A DNA stretch of 64,000 nucleotides from positions 34,775,011-34,839,010 of the forward strand of contig JABBOT010000001.1 in the NCBI GenBank assembly GCA_016165875.1, in the 5' to 3' direction. This stretch comes from Acanthopleura granulata. Taxonomy: Eukaryota; Mollusca; Polyplacophora; Chitonida; Chitonidae. How positions within the stretch are numbered: the first letter of the stretch is position 1; each line of letters begins with the position of its first letter. Of this stretch, positions 11,340-22,979 are shown piece after piece. The position numbers were made by a program, and so were the translations under genes. The notes beneath the pieces were generated by a model, which did not search any database, was not told the DNA's origin, and was given only the letters and a program-made list of their open reading frames with translations.

Positions 11340-11945
11340 CTCGACGCTATAGTAGCAGTCTTTGGAACTAATTACCGCTAGCTTCCCCGGACTTAGATCA
11401 TCACATGTGGCATACCACCGCTTATTTTCACAACCATCTTTCTTCACACAGTTAGCCAACAGTTAAGAGTTAGTTTGAGACGGATATGGCAGAGACTCGG
11501 CTGGTGAGTTTGTTGTGTTGACAGGTAGTTCAACGTCAACGCTGAGGTGTCTGGGTAACGTCAGATCTTCTGCTGGTGGGAAGTGGGTTGTGCTGTCAGT
11601 CAGCCGGACCTGGTCGGAGACACCACGAGAGCGTCATGGGACATAACACTTTGGACAACAGCACCGATTAAAGCCATTAGATATTTCAAAAGTCACCGGT
11701 TTCGCTGTTGACATCGTTGTGTCCAAGCCAAATGTGATATATATATGGCTATCTCGGAGTAGCAGACATCTGCCCAACTTGGTCCGGCCAGGGCCTTCGC
11801 ATAAACTGGTATTACCTGCAATATTGGCTTGTAAATTATGCAGTCTAGACTGAACAAGGCAAGCTGACCCATACATAAAGGTCAGATCAGACTGAATCAG
11901 ACTGTCATTCACGGCCATCTCATACTCTTGTTCCCATATCAATTA
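11340..11945 (+). repeat. block C of U1
   Basis: Recognised by gacggatatggcagagactcgg, ctggtgagtttg, caacgctgaggtgtct, ggtattacctgcaatattggc, agtctagactga and cagactgtcattcacggccatc. The same order is seen at 19840-20440 in U2. The complement is seen at 27180-27610 (U3), 36540-38200 (U4, broken) and 49740-50230 (U6). A minus-strand frame of about 100 codons (11634-11942) is not preserved in the other copies. The word ctggtgagt resembles a splice donor and is kept in U1, U2 and U6 but is ctggcgagt in U4. Confidence 0.75.
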
Positions 11946-12599
11946 GGATGATATTCCATGCCCTTAGGACATTTTAACGCACGAGTATAACAGCTGAAAA
12001 TGTAACAAAATTCTATCCCACCAATGAAACATGCCATCTTATAATGAGTGTTTATACCTCTTGCGAGCTTTTCAGCTTTTTACAGCACAACCATAGGAGT
12101 TTTACCTTAGATAATAGTAATACAGCCTAAAATGGCAAGCTTGTCAGGTTTGATATATAGGGCATCTTGTCTGAGAGAACCATTGGTAAATATGAAATGA
12201 ATTGAGTGTCAGGCTACCCATATACTGAGAAGTTATAACCGCCTGGTTTTCACTGTGGCGATTTTGTACGCATGCGAGTAATGTTCTCCTATATCAAAAG
12301 AGTATAAAATGTGATTGGTTGTGAGCCATGTGACCCATGAACTACGATAACATGCATTTCTATCATCACTGGTTTTGATGTGAAACAATGGCTTTACGAG
12401 TACCCCTGTGGTTCTAGGGTGAGCAGTGTTAAAGAGATGGCTAAAATTACTCAATAAAAACGTCATTTGGTATCTCGTAAATATCGGGCGTATCAGCTGA
12501 ATCCTTCTCCTCATAACACCTGTCAGCCACCTGAACACCGAAAACGGGGGTGTGAGAGGTGGTGCTTAATTAAGTTATTTGTGTATAAGCAAGATGCTG

Positions 12600-12830
12600 T
12601 TTAACGCTAATAATGTAAAACACCGTGGTACACTATAGAATTAAGGATGCCTTAAAAGGGGCTGAAAAACATAGCTATTTCAGCCCTCTCAGAACTGATT
12701 CGCACAACCCACAGATAAAAACTGTGTTCCGTTGCTGAAATTCTACACCTATGATGAAAATTTACAGACGGAAGCTTGTAAAATATAGCTGATCATATGA
12801 GCGCCAACGGTTGGAAACCATCAAGTTACA
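12600..12830 (+). repeat. block D of U1
   Basis: The words agaattaaggatgccttaaaag, gataaaaactgtgttccgttgctgaaattctacacc recur in U2 (21655-21780). They recur complemented in U4 (35500-35650, as gtagaatttcagtaac and ggcatccttaat) and U6 (48290-48410). Confidence 0.7.
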
Positions 12831-12918
12831 CGTGGAGAATTAATCATTCAGCGTGATTCAGAGTCAACCGTTCTGGACAATGCCCACTATGTCAGAAGAT
12901 ACGGTTTAGGCAGCTTTG

Positions 12919-13145
12919 TAAAAGAATGAATGAATGAATGCTTATTGTTTAACGCCTTACTCAAGAATGTTTCACTTATACGAAGGCGGTGTCTCCTTGG
13001 TGCAGGACGGATTTCCACCGTATCTTTTATCTGGTGCTGCCTCACCGAGACGACTTTGTAAAAGAAAAGCAAAGCAGTTATATCATCTGAAGTGTTATGG
13101 CCAGTAGCGTTGTCGGGAAGGGAAAACCTTGCACGCAGACAGTCC
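12919..13145 (-). mobile_element. SINE-C family element, 3' part
   Basis: Read on the minus strand it runs from a body with agtcgtctcggtgaggcagcacc, through aaatccgtcctgcacca, to a tail attcttgagtaaggcg that ends in repeated ATTC. The tail region (cttatacgaaggcgg / aacgccttactcaagaat) is the same as the tail of SINE-A, while the body is different. So two SINE families share a 3' end, which is the part a LINE enzyme would recognise. It sits in block G of U1 and is absent from the other copies. Confidence 0.7.
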
Positions 13146-13439
13146 AATTAACGTGTCTTTCTCTTTTTTTTTGGCCATTTTACTTTCGCTTGGGCTCTTT
13201 TCTTGTGGAAAAACTTTACCATCTTAAGCTTCTCGTTTGCAAACATTCACAGGTACATTAAAATTAAAAAGGAAAACAAGGAATAAATCTCAGGAGAAGA
13301 AAAATATGCCCTGTTATCCGTGAAAGCAAATTCTTAAGTAAGTTCGAAACTGATAAATAAATATGCTCTAATACAAGAAAATACAGTGAAAACTCAACCT
13401 GATACTCCAAGATTGACGCGCTGTTTTTCTTGCTTTTAT

Positions 13440-14110
13440 TTCATACTGTTACGGATGGAGGCAATCGTCTGAAACTAAGCCCTAAAATCTGAAAACTATA
13501 GTTGTCTGGATTTTATCGGTCGTTCTGCAAAAATATCAGTGTCAAAGAAAATTGACGTTAAAGTCGATCGCTTTTCAATATATTGTTCAGAACCACGGTT
13601 GTTTCGTAATTACAGGGCACAGGAGAAGGCCCGAAGAGGTCATACGTTTTAAACAGGATAAATATACCGTCAGCGGGGCGCAGATATCGGCTTTCCGCGC
13701 GTAACACTACGTTATTAGAATGGCATAAAAATCCTGACAGGAACGATTACTTTCTTTTGGAATAGGCTAAATGAGGATGCGATGTCTTTGTTAAAAAGAT
13801 GTGTCAAGTAGGGATGATAGGATATTAACCTGCGTAGGATATTAACCTGCATCGGTCGTTATCGCTGGTTTTGCATCAAAGCAATCGATGACACGGCGCG
13901 GTCCGGTGATTATTTCTATTCGCCCAATTATTTCTTCTATACGATGACCCAGATTTTCCAGCCATTGTCCGTAATACATACTGTAATCAATAAGTCATTA
14001 TTGGCATGTCCATCCCAGCTCCTGGACGACACTGTCACCACTTGATTTTATCCTGTTGTGATATATATGTATATATGAACTCCGGTATGTCATGTAAATC
14101 ACCAGGCGTT
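13440..14110 (+). repeat. block E of U1
   Basis: Contains ctgaaaactatagttgtctgga, tttcgtaattacagggcacagga, aacaggataaatatacc, ttaacctgcatcggtcgttatc and ggcatgtccatcccagctcctgg. It matches U2 (22300-22900). The complement is at 25860-26580 (U3), 33880-34610 (U4), 45890-46680 (U6) and 57870-58560 (U7). Stops fall at different places in each copy, so it is non-coding. In the complementary reading the tatatttatcctgtttaaat word (as in U3 and U6) looks like a TATA-type box, but nothing supports its use. Confidence 0.8.
13817..13852. repeat. 16-bp tandem duplication private to U1
   Basis: The word taggatattaacctgc is written twice in a row. U2 (22684) and the inverted copies have it once, so the second copy arose in U1 after the units separated. 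Confidence 0.85.
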
Positions 14111-14149
14111 TCTAAACGTATATAAAAAGCTCTGTTTGCAGTTAGTGAG

Positions 14150-14565
14150 CAAGCTGCTTTCTAATGACGTGTGGACAGGAAGTGAAAGTTAATCTTATGT
14201 AAAATCCCCATTTCGGGTCATGTGACGCATGCACCTGTACCTAGCTCTCTTGGAGATATGGATTTAGCCTCTTACACAAAATCCCTGGTCACAGAAAAGT
14301 AAATCAACACGTTCCATCCTATATCCAAAGAAGGCTTTCATTCTGTCACTCAGGATACGGTCATATGTACCTCGTTACCATACACATGTGTGAACTGGGA
14401 TCCCGGCTTAACACTCCACAAAAAAAAACCAGAAACGTCATGAATATTCAACACAGAATCATAAGTCTTCTCCATTTGCGATGTCTGAGATCACGTGTGA
14501 CCATGGAAACAGTTGTTCAACCATTAAAGAGTGAAGGGGTAAACCGGAAGTGGAGGGGGAGAAAA
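14150..14565 (+). repeat. block F of U1
   Basis: Contains gagagctagg-type sequence near 14245, attctgtcactcaggatacgg, ccatttgcgatgtctgagatcac, gtgaccatggaaacagttgttcaac and aaaccggaagtgg. It is shared with U2 (22980-23490) and, complemented, with U3 (25465-25860), U6 (45340-45890) and U7 (57280-57860). The CACGTG hexamer at 14492-14497 is also kept in U3 (25548) and U6 (45550) but not in U2 or U7. Open frames in the different copies are not in the same frame. Confidence 0.8.
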
Positions 14566-15420
14566 ACAATTCACAAACAAAAGTCCTTTCACAAAAGTAA
14601 AACTAATGCTTAGTCGACTTCAATAGCCGGCCATGTGGCCACTCTGCAGTGATATTATTGGTTGAATAAATGCTGCCAATTGTTAAGTTGGCCTTAAAAC
14701 ATAAATGACGTAAATTACTATTTATAAATATCAGAAAAAGGTGATAATTTCTTCATCCTTTTCGATAACAGTCTGTAGTCAAAAAGCGATAACCCTCACA
14801 GTGGATAGTCAAAGCGAAACAACAACAACGTACGAGTTTTGGTGGTTTCTGAACTTTACAAAGACATTCATGTGTTGAAAGAAGTTTATGTAAACCTATT
14901 GTTCTCTAATCAGTAAATAAATTCTCAAAGATTGGACATGTAGCTCCTTTAAAGGATAATGACTAAGGATTTTACGCTCAATTTCAAAATCAAAATAACA
15001 AACCTTTATGTTATAGCCAAATATTTTCTTTGTGAAACATGATACCCAGAATTGCTAGCTGGCTAATCGAGTTTGCCACGTAGCTTTAGGCTTTTTGTGA
15101 AAATAGCCTCAGAGACGAACCATCTTCGAAAGACCATTTTGAGCTTAATATGACATCGCCTTCGCAGGTTTTACTTCAGGCTCATTCTAGCATCTACATT
15201 GTAGCTAAAATGTGATTTTTTTATCCTTTATGTAAAACTACCTCAGCGCTACAATTAACCTCAGAATTTCCTAATCTACAACAGTAACTTTTATCTCTTT
15301 AAATTTTCTTTGACAAAAGGATGTGTTTCTCAAATATGAAAGCAGTATTTAATTTCGATGTGCAATCCAGTGGGTGTTCTCCAAAATGTCACGCACCTAC
15401 TTGCAGACCTGACTATTATA
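14566..15420. other. spacer between U1 and U2
   Basis: AT-rich sequence with no open frame of note. Parts may be strongly diverged Z-block sequence, but I could not align them by eye. The Z block that should precede block A of U2 is largely unrecognisable here. Confidence 0.4.
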
Positions 15421-15474
15421 ATCACCCTTCTCGGCCAAAGCTCTTTCAGTCTAACAATGCTCCTCGTCATCGCT

Positions 15475-15890
15475 ATATATTTGTGTTAAGGTAATATAGA
15501 AGTCAGGCTGGATGATAAAAAGTCCTCTTGTTTGGCTGTGATTTCCTGGAATCCTGCCCGTAAGATTGATACCGCCTCTCACCCCGTCGATGTGCCGCCA
15601 CTCTGTCCTTAACCTAAGCAGGTGATTATAGTGTTATTTCTAGGCGGTGCACACGAGCTACTAAGTCAACGGGAAAGAGTTATCACAAGGAACACACAGC
15701 CAGTACAAATACCACATAGTCTATGTCAATCCCGTCTGGAGCTTCCTCCCCAGTTAGTAGCGCCTCGACAGATTGAACAGGCCCTATCTCCCCCAGTTCA
15801 AGCCATCGGCTTAGCTTCCGCCAACCCAGGCGGGATTAAACATGATTTCAGTTGATCTGTTGCAATGTTTGTGGCCAGTGACGATTGCTG
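15475..15890 (+). repeat. block A of U2
   Basis: This is the closest match to block A of U1, sharing long runs such as gtgttatttctag, tgcacacgagctac and agttatcacaaggaacacac. It lacks about 25 bases that U1 has before cttaagtctggagcttcctc. Confidence 0.8.
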
Positions 15891-16996
15891 TGTGAACTCC
15901 AAATATATCCACAGCATTCTTGTGTGTAAATGTTGCATTTTGTAAAACGATGATTGTGGTACTTATCGAATAATTATTTTGGAATGATCTTCACCTCTCG
16001 ACTCACAAACTTGACTTTGATCAGACACTTTTTCGCATGTTACTGTAAGTTACTGGCCTATTTCTTACCCAGTTCTGCTCAACTGTGTTAGACGAGTATA
16101 ATTTACTACTATTTTAAGCACTTACATCAAAAATGTTGCAAGAAAACCATCATTGATTTAGTACAGATTCCTTAATATTGGTGAGGTTACTTCCAAACAC
16201 TACCAATCCACTGTGTGATCAAGATTAAGAAAGGAAAGTGTTGCAAAACTATGTTCAAGTCTTTTTCATCATGCAAAATGCTTACACAAACGTCAAAGGT
16301 ATCTGATTCCAAGGGGTGTGCATGCCATTGTCCAAGATGAAAAACAAGTTTTGATCCACTATATTTAAAAAAGATCGATCCATTTTAACGCCGTACCAAT
16401 AGCTTTTATTTGTCCAGCCTGCGCAGAATAAGAACGAGTCTTTCTATAACAACCCCACTCTTACATGAACATTCAGTTTCAAGCTTTTATCGACACTGCT
16501 TTACGTTATCTAGGGGTCTGACAACATCGACAAAGATCAATAAAATACTCAGTAATAGAAATAAAGATCAAAGACACTTACTACTACAAAATCAATTATA
16601 TATCTTTGTCCTGGGATGAGAGATATAGACTAACTGTCAGTTGTGAGGCTCATACAAAAAGCCGCTGGCAGTAGGAATCGTTGTCGGTGAACTGCAGTCT
16701 CTGGCTACTGTGTCCCGTGTGTTTTATCTAGAATCTAGAGGACTTGGAGTAATACAGCGTTGGTCAGTGGTGAATCTGTGCATCACTGGGGGCTTTGGGA
16801 TTATTCAATTCTCAGGAGGGAAATATAAGACGCATTTCGAAATTAGAGATGCCACTTGCCAAACTTCTCACATGGCTGTACCTATAGCACATCTAAGCTC
16901 AATCATTATCATGTTAACAAACGAATGAATCTCCTCGCGAACAGCAACAGTGTTTGTCATTGGTTATGGCATTCTTCTTGTCGCCCTCAAAGGAAT

Positions 16997-17265
16997 TTCG
17001 TTTAAAGAAGGTATTTGACCAAGGAATCCAAAAGAGCCTATAGCGTAAGAAGGAATAATGACCATTTGCTCGATCTAAAACTGTCGTTTTTATGCGGTTC
17101 CATTTGCCTTTTCTCAGACACCAAAGTTTTCGTTTCAAGAAGGTATTTGACCAAGGAATTTAAAAGAGCTTATAGCTTAAGACGGAATGATGACCGCTTG
17201 TGACTTCTAAAACTGTCATTTATATGCGTTTCCATTTGGTCTTTCCCAGATACTTAAGTTTTGAT
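16997..17265 (+). repeat. 132-bp tandem duplication in U2
   Basis: The word gtatttgaccaaggaat occurs at 17011 and again at 17143, and the following ~110 bases are also repeated (aaaagagc-tatagc-taag, ggaat-atgacc, aaaactgtc, tatgcg, ttccattt). The period is 132 bases, a multiple of three, so an open frame of about 60 codons crosses both copies. The homologous part of U1 (10160-10240) has a single copy. Confidence 0.85.
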
Positions 17266-17649
17266 ATTCCTTTGTGAACTTGTCTCCTAAGTAGCACAGT
17301 AAAATAATACCACAAGACCAGTTGGTGAAACTAGTCTGCTTAAAAACGCTAGATCACGTCCTCGGAAGAACTCAGCGACCAGGAAAAGGGCAAGATGTGT
17401 TTTTCAAAATGTGAACTTTCTGGCAAAGTACATCCCCAGGCACTTACAATAATGTGTTTTAGTTGCGGTTCACTTCTTCAGACGTAGTTTATTTTGCTGG
17501 TATTTTTCCCGAAGTGCAATCAATTTCAATCCGTTGTAACCCCCGTCTCCATGTTCATTTCCCACGCAAACACATCGACCCCAAAATACTGGATACAGGC
17601 AAAAAGTCACACGTTAATTACTTTTCACAATTTGAAAACAGAAAATGGT

Positions 17650-18170
17650 TACTTCTTTATTGTCTTAAACATGTCATCAAAAAATACACAGAGCCACGAT
17701 AGTGGAGGAATGCAGTCAATACTACATAAAGACTGGCACGCACGGGCGATTTCATTTCTAACATTTGCCAACGTGTTCTAAAGCTGTTGACGATCGTCAT
17801 AGTACATTTCTTTTATCACACAGATTCGCTTTGGCATAAGCGCTCCATGGAGTCTGATACCATTCTTGTTGTGGTACATGCAGTCCGTGACTGAACAGGT
17901 TTGGCTGACAACACAGATCAGGTACTACTAGCGCATAATCACTGACGCCTACTCTGTTCGCAAGTGTTTGTTTTTCTACGTACACCGATTAATGATCACC
18001 ACCACCACCACAACCTCCCCCCCCCCCCCCCAACACCTCCTGTGCGCTCCTTGTACGTAATTCAATGGGACCCCCTCCCCTCCTTTGAACGTACGTATTT
18101 TATGGACGGCCTCGTAGTGCTTCTCTTGTCACTTGTTGAGTAAACTCCTATATACGAACACACGGAACAG
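17650..18170. other. extra sequence in U2 relative to U1
   Basis: U1 passes directly from gaaaatagtgacgtctttattt (10620) to the segment matched at 18290 in U2. In U2 about 520 bases intervene. They include a CAC/poly-C low-complexity stretch at 17999-18031. No terminal repeats or open frame identify the insert. Confidence 0.5.
17999..18031. repeat. (CAC)n and poly-C tract
   Basis: Several ACC triplets are followed by a run of about 15 C. Low-complexity DNA inside the extra segment of U2. Confidence 0.9.
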
Positions 18171-19750
18171 GTTGTGGCTGGTTTGAGAATAATCAGATCA
18201 ACAGAAGATATAGTCCAATTCTCAAACAGCGAATATTCAAGATTACTTCCGTTCCATCGTTTGTTGCCGCAATCTGCGGTGATGTCTTGTGAATCCTTTC
18301 ATCCACCATTACCCATTGTAACTTGTCCATTAAGGGCCGATGGTCTAATCCGTGCACTCCGGATTTCTCTCCTTTTCAAACATTTGGGGCAGCACTCATC
18401 TCGCAGAACTGCTCAGCTGACATCCCACACAACTGTAACCATAAGCTGTCACACCTTATCTTTTGGTTTCCATTCCACACCAGTTTAATTAATGTTTTGT
18501 CATTCACCATCGTGTATAAGCCTTTTGAAACATTGTTTAGCAGTTTGCCTCCAAACTGAATAAACCTGAAGATCGAAATGTAAGAGTACATTTTAAATGA
18601 ACTGGAATAATTTGTCACTCGTGTACAGTTTAGACCTCCTGACTCTGTAGGTAGCCGTTATGTACTTATATTCACACAGAACAGTTTCCCTAGTGGCAAG
18701 CAAGCCTGGGCAAGATGCTGGCTCAAAGCAGCAAAATGTTGCTTACTGCATATCCTATGACTTTTACCAGAGGCTAGAATGTTGGTCTCGCACATTTTGC
18801 TGAAGATTAAGTCAAGTTTTTTGGCACATGTATCTGGCAAGCGGGGTTGGTTTACTCTAACAACTAAAAAGTTTCCATATAAAGTTTCTATATGTATATA
18901 GCCGCCATCCTACAAGGGCAAAGTTTCATTCATGCAACTATTTAAAGTAAAAGACAATTCATGACTGAGTCAGTGCTCATTAAACAGATTACAAAATTTT
19001 CTTTTCAATACAAAAACCTGCTTGAATTTGTATGAATTCGTAGCTGAATTGTTTTCCTTTGAAGTGTGGAGTATTTTGTTGCCGACTGAGGATCTGAAAG
19101 CGCCCATGCTTTTAGTCATATGAGAGAGTGGACAGTCAGAGAGCCAAGAGATATCAGCTGTTCATAAACTGTGACGTAATGTTCTGAGATGAATGTCAAT
19201 ATAACATGTAACAACATAGGGACAGGACAATCTTTTAACGTTATGTGTTTTAATTATAACTAGTACAGATGTGAACAACACTGGAATTTATTTCCAGAGA
19301 ATATATTATTATATATATAGTTTCTAGATTATTCCATGTTTTAAATTATAAATTTATACATATACTCAAGTACCAACCACAACCCTAACAGCATACAACA
19401 GCGTCATGTTACAAGAGTGTTCCGTCGATTAGGTCACAGCCCAGAGAGAACGGCTGCGTTTCATGCCAGTCGACTGACTACGGTCAAATGTCAATTTCTA
19501 CTGTCGTAACGGTTGTTAGAAAAAAATACTTCACCGAAATAAACATAATATTGTCCGACCTTCTTGGCAAACTTAACTCAGAACATCAGCTGTCGTTCAC
19601 TGTAAGTGTGCTTTTTGGGACAACTGCTTTAATATGTCAGTTTTGTGTCCGTTCGCGCGTGTGTGATATTAACCAATTACAATAGCCTATACCGGTTAAA
19701 CTGGGTCACTGTAGTATTTATTCTGCACCAACAAAGCGTTCTAACAGACA

Positions 19751-19777
19751 TATATATATATATACGTATATATATGT
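19751..19777. repeat. (TA)n tract
   Basis: A short alternating TA run broken by one CG, just before block C of U2. Confidence 0.85.
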
Positions 19778-19839
19778 CTATATTACCGATACGGGGATGG
19801 TCCTTCAGATCTCATATCCTCTAACTTCCCCTGACCTAA

Positions 19840-20440
19840 ATGACCAGATGTAGCGTACCACGGTTTATATTCAGTACCATCTTTCTTCAGACAAATTAGT
19901 CAACAATTGACCTTTAATTTGAGACGGACATGTCCGAGATCCGGCTGGTGAGTTTTCTCTGTTGAAAGGTAGTTTGACCGGGAGCCGTACAGGAAGTTCA
20001 ACGCTGAGGTGTCTAGGAAATGAGATATCCTATACTGGTGGCAGGTAGACGATGTTGTCAGCCTATCGTACTTGGTAGCGGACACGGGGCGGGCAAAATC
20101 GAACACAACGTTCTGAACAATGCCTGCAATAAGAAGATGCTTAAAAAGTCACCAGTTACGGTGTGGGCGACTATGTATTCAACTCATATATGATAGGCCT
20201 ATCTCTAGCAGACGGTCGGCCAGCTAAGTTCTCTTAAGATCTTGACATAACGTGGTATTACCTGTATTATTGGCATGTATGTTGTAAGCTGTGCGAGCCT
20301 AGACTGACCGATCCTGGCCCAGGCTTACCCATACATCAATGTCAGTCCGGACTGAACCAGGCTGTCATCCACCGCCATCTCATAATCTCGTTCCCTTGTC
20401 AATCAGCCGCTTTACCCTCTCAGTTCATATTATCCACATG
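19840..20440 (+). repeat. block C of U2
   Basis: It aligns with 11340-11945. Shared words include tttgagacgga, tccggctggtgagtttt, ttcaacgctgaggtgtct, gtggtattacctg, agcctagactga, and tgaaccaggctgtcatccaccgccatctc. The minus-strand frame of 68 codons at 19900-20106 resembles pieces of frames in U4 and U6 but only through frame changes, so I treat it as non-coding. Confidence 0.75.
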
Positions 20441-22299
20441 TCAGGAACAAAAATCATGGTTTCCTAAAAAACATTTTCAAAGTTGGGGATGATTGACGCC
20501 AGGCATTTATCATAGGCCTTTTGTTACATTGTGATATTGACCTAGTAAGGCAAGAGAGAAGTCCACTTCACCCATTTCGATTTGTCCGTGTGGAATTTAA
20601 ACCTGCAAGAATGGCTATTAGAAACCCGAGCAACACCAAAAAACGGGTAGATTGCCACGCTCTAAAGTTCATAGTAATGACAATATATGTTGAATGTCCA
20701 TGTCTGAGTAGATGTCGTGAAAGTATCACTGCGAGATTAATTTGTCTGTTTCACCTTCGTCCATATTCACAATTTAATGATCGAATGATGAATTATTTTA
20801 ATTACTGTAGCATTCAATCTCATTAACAGAGAGAGCGTTTTAGCATACGAGAGTATCTGCTGTAAAATAAGTTTTAAAAAACAGACCACATTTAAACAAA
20901 GTACGCCTGGTCTAAAGGGCCATTTTGTGCTGATTCGAAATGTAGTCTTCATTATTTTGGGGCATTTTTCTTCAATACAGTGATGGAAATGGAAATGAAG
21001 ATTGAGGTGCTACGGTGCAGTTTTTGGACCATATTTAACAGACTCAAGCACAGTGACGTCACAGATTCTGTTTTTGTCGGTAAACGCGCTATATATGTTA
21101 TATTTCCACCTTAAATGCAGATACAGATGTTGTACTACACATATATTCACGTAGAACAAATACATACAGCAATTTGGCCGACTGTTAGAGGATGTTTAGC
21201 GGCTAAAAAGAATCTGTGAGGTTATTGTGCTACAGCCCGGTCATTATGGTCCAAAAAGTTCACCGTTGGTGTAGCACCTTAATCTCTACTTCACTTTTAA
21301 TCACTGTGAAAAAATGCCACATAATAATAAGACCAGATTTTGAATCAGCAATACATGGCCTTTCAGACAGTGTGTACTTTGTTAAAATGTGGTCTATTCT
21401 ATTAGCAGAGCAATGGAAACGTCAGCGGTGAGACTGATGCTCTGAATATTCTGGCTTAGTCTACAATCATATGGGTACGGTGTTCTGCATGTAAGTGGAT
21501 TGATGGTAAATGTGAATGTAAATTAAGTGCTGCCTGCATAATGACAGATTAGGACTTTTTATTATTAGCGTCATAAGACTTTGTATACTGTTGAATATCC
21601 AAACCGCCAGAGAAGATGCAGATTGATTCTCATAATACATAAAACCGCCGTTCTATACAGAATTAAGGATGCTTTAAAAGCCCCCCAAATTTTTTTTTCA
21701 TCCACTGAAGACAGACGCAGACCACCCATAAATAAAAGCTGACTTGTTTGCTCAAACTCAACACCTAATGGACAGTATTGCCGTAAGGTTTGATCTTATA
21801 GCCGATCCTAATAACGCCAGTGAATTGAAGCCTTAGATGGGAAGACTTGATGAACGAATATAAATCATAATGAGTAACATTCGTGTTTGGAAAAGAAAAA
21901 CCAAAAGGTTATGACATGGCAAAATTTATACCCAATAGCGCTAGCGAGAACGGAAAATTTTACATGCAGTCGATCTAATTAACTTAGCTATGAAATAAGG
22001 AATTTCGTACTTTGGGGGTTTTGTTTTCTGTTGAGGGAATTGACATAGTCTGCTTTTCTTGTGGAATTGTGGCAGTTCATGTTTGACGAACGTAAAGAGA
22101 CGAGAAATTTTTTAAAAAATCATTTGTAGTATTGCGGCTTTGGCTTCCGGAAAATGAATGTAAAAGGGAAGAACTATGTGTATTCGAAATCTGCTACTCA
22201 CTGGTAAATAAACAAGCCTTTTACTCTTCAACACAATACGTGTAAAAAAAAAAGAAGTCTATAACCTTCCTAAGTAAACTGATTCTTTTGTTGCTTTTG

Positions 22300-22900
22300 T
22301 TTTGCTTTTTCTCAACTCATCCTCCGGAGTTGAACTCTGAAGTCTAAACTGCAATTGTCTGGATTTGTCCGTAGAAGACTGCAAAATAACAATTTCTCAG
22401 CCAAACGGATTTTGAAATCGAACGCTTTAGGACATGTTGTTGAGAAGACGTTTCTCGTAATTACAGAGCACAGGACAAAACCTGGAGAAATTATGCGACT
22501 TAAACAAGATAAATATACCCTCTGCGGGACGCAGGCATCGACTTTATGGATGTAACAGTACCTCATTAAAATGACATAAAACGCACATCGTGAACTATAA
22601 TTTTCTTTAAGGAGGCAAAATCAGGGTGAGATGTCTTTGTTGCAAAGATGCATTACGCCTGGCATAGAATGATAATAGCACTGAATATTAACCTTCTTCG
22701 GTCGTAATCTTTCACTCTGCAGCGAAGCACTCCACGACTCGACGCGATCAGGGGGTTATTTCTATTCGTCAAATTGTTTCCTATATCGGATAATCCAGAT
22801 TTTTCAAAACTCAGTCAACAATACATATTGTAATAAATAAGTCTTTATTGACATGTCCATCCCAACCAATGGACGACACTGCCGCCACTTGACTTTGTCC
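22300..22900 (+). repeat. block E of U2
   Basis: It aligns with block E of U1, with cgtaattacagagcacagga, aacaagataaatatacc, gatgtctttgtt and ttgacatgtccatccc in order. It ends near ttccggctgccaataaccac, which is cognate to gtggttattggcagccagaag of the inverted copies. Confidence 0.8.
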
Positions 22901-22979
22901 TGTGCTGTACTTGATCACATATATACTGTGTCTTCCGGCTGCCAATAACCACATCTTATGTTAATATTGAACGGCTTTC

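Larger units (their letters stand above)
6110..14565 (+). repeat. array copy U1 (forward), ~8.4 kb unit
   Basis: This is the first of about seven related copies of a large non-coding unit. It is recognised by an ordered series of blocks that recur in U2 in the same orientation and in U3-U7 inverted: Z (6110-7436), A (7437-7905), B (9405-9660), C (11340-11945), H (about 11960-12010), D (12600-12830), G and E (about 13150-14110) and F (14150-14565). At its left end cagtttccaatgtcgtcatc (near 6160) is the complement of Z-block sequence near 43890. The unit has no continuous reading frame and no terminal inverted repeats of its own. It is better described as a segmental duplication than as a known transposon. 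The boundary at 6110 is approximate. Confidence 0.7.

Noticed and set aside
11500..11530. Conserved ctggtgagt splice-donor-like word in block C
   Set aside because: It is changed in U4, the preceding frame is not kept, and no matching acceptor or exon could be defined across copies.
6110..14565. Unit read as a giant DNA transposon or integrated virus
   Set aside because: No terminal inverted repeats, polymerase, integrase or capsid-like sequence was seen in any copy. The idea stays open only as a fully decayed element.
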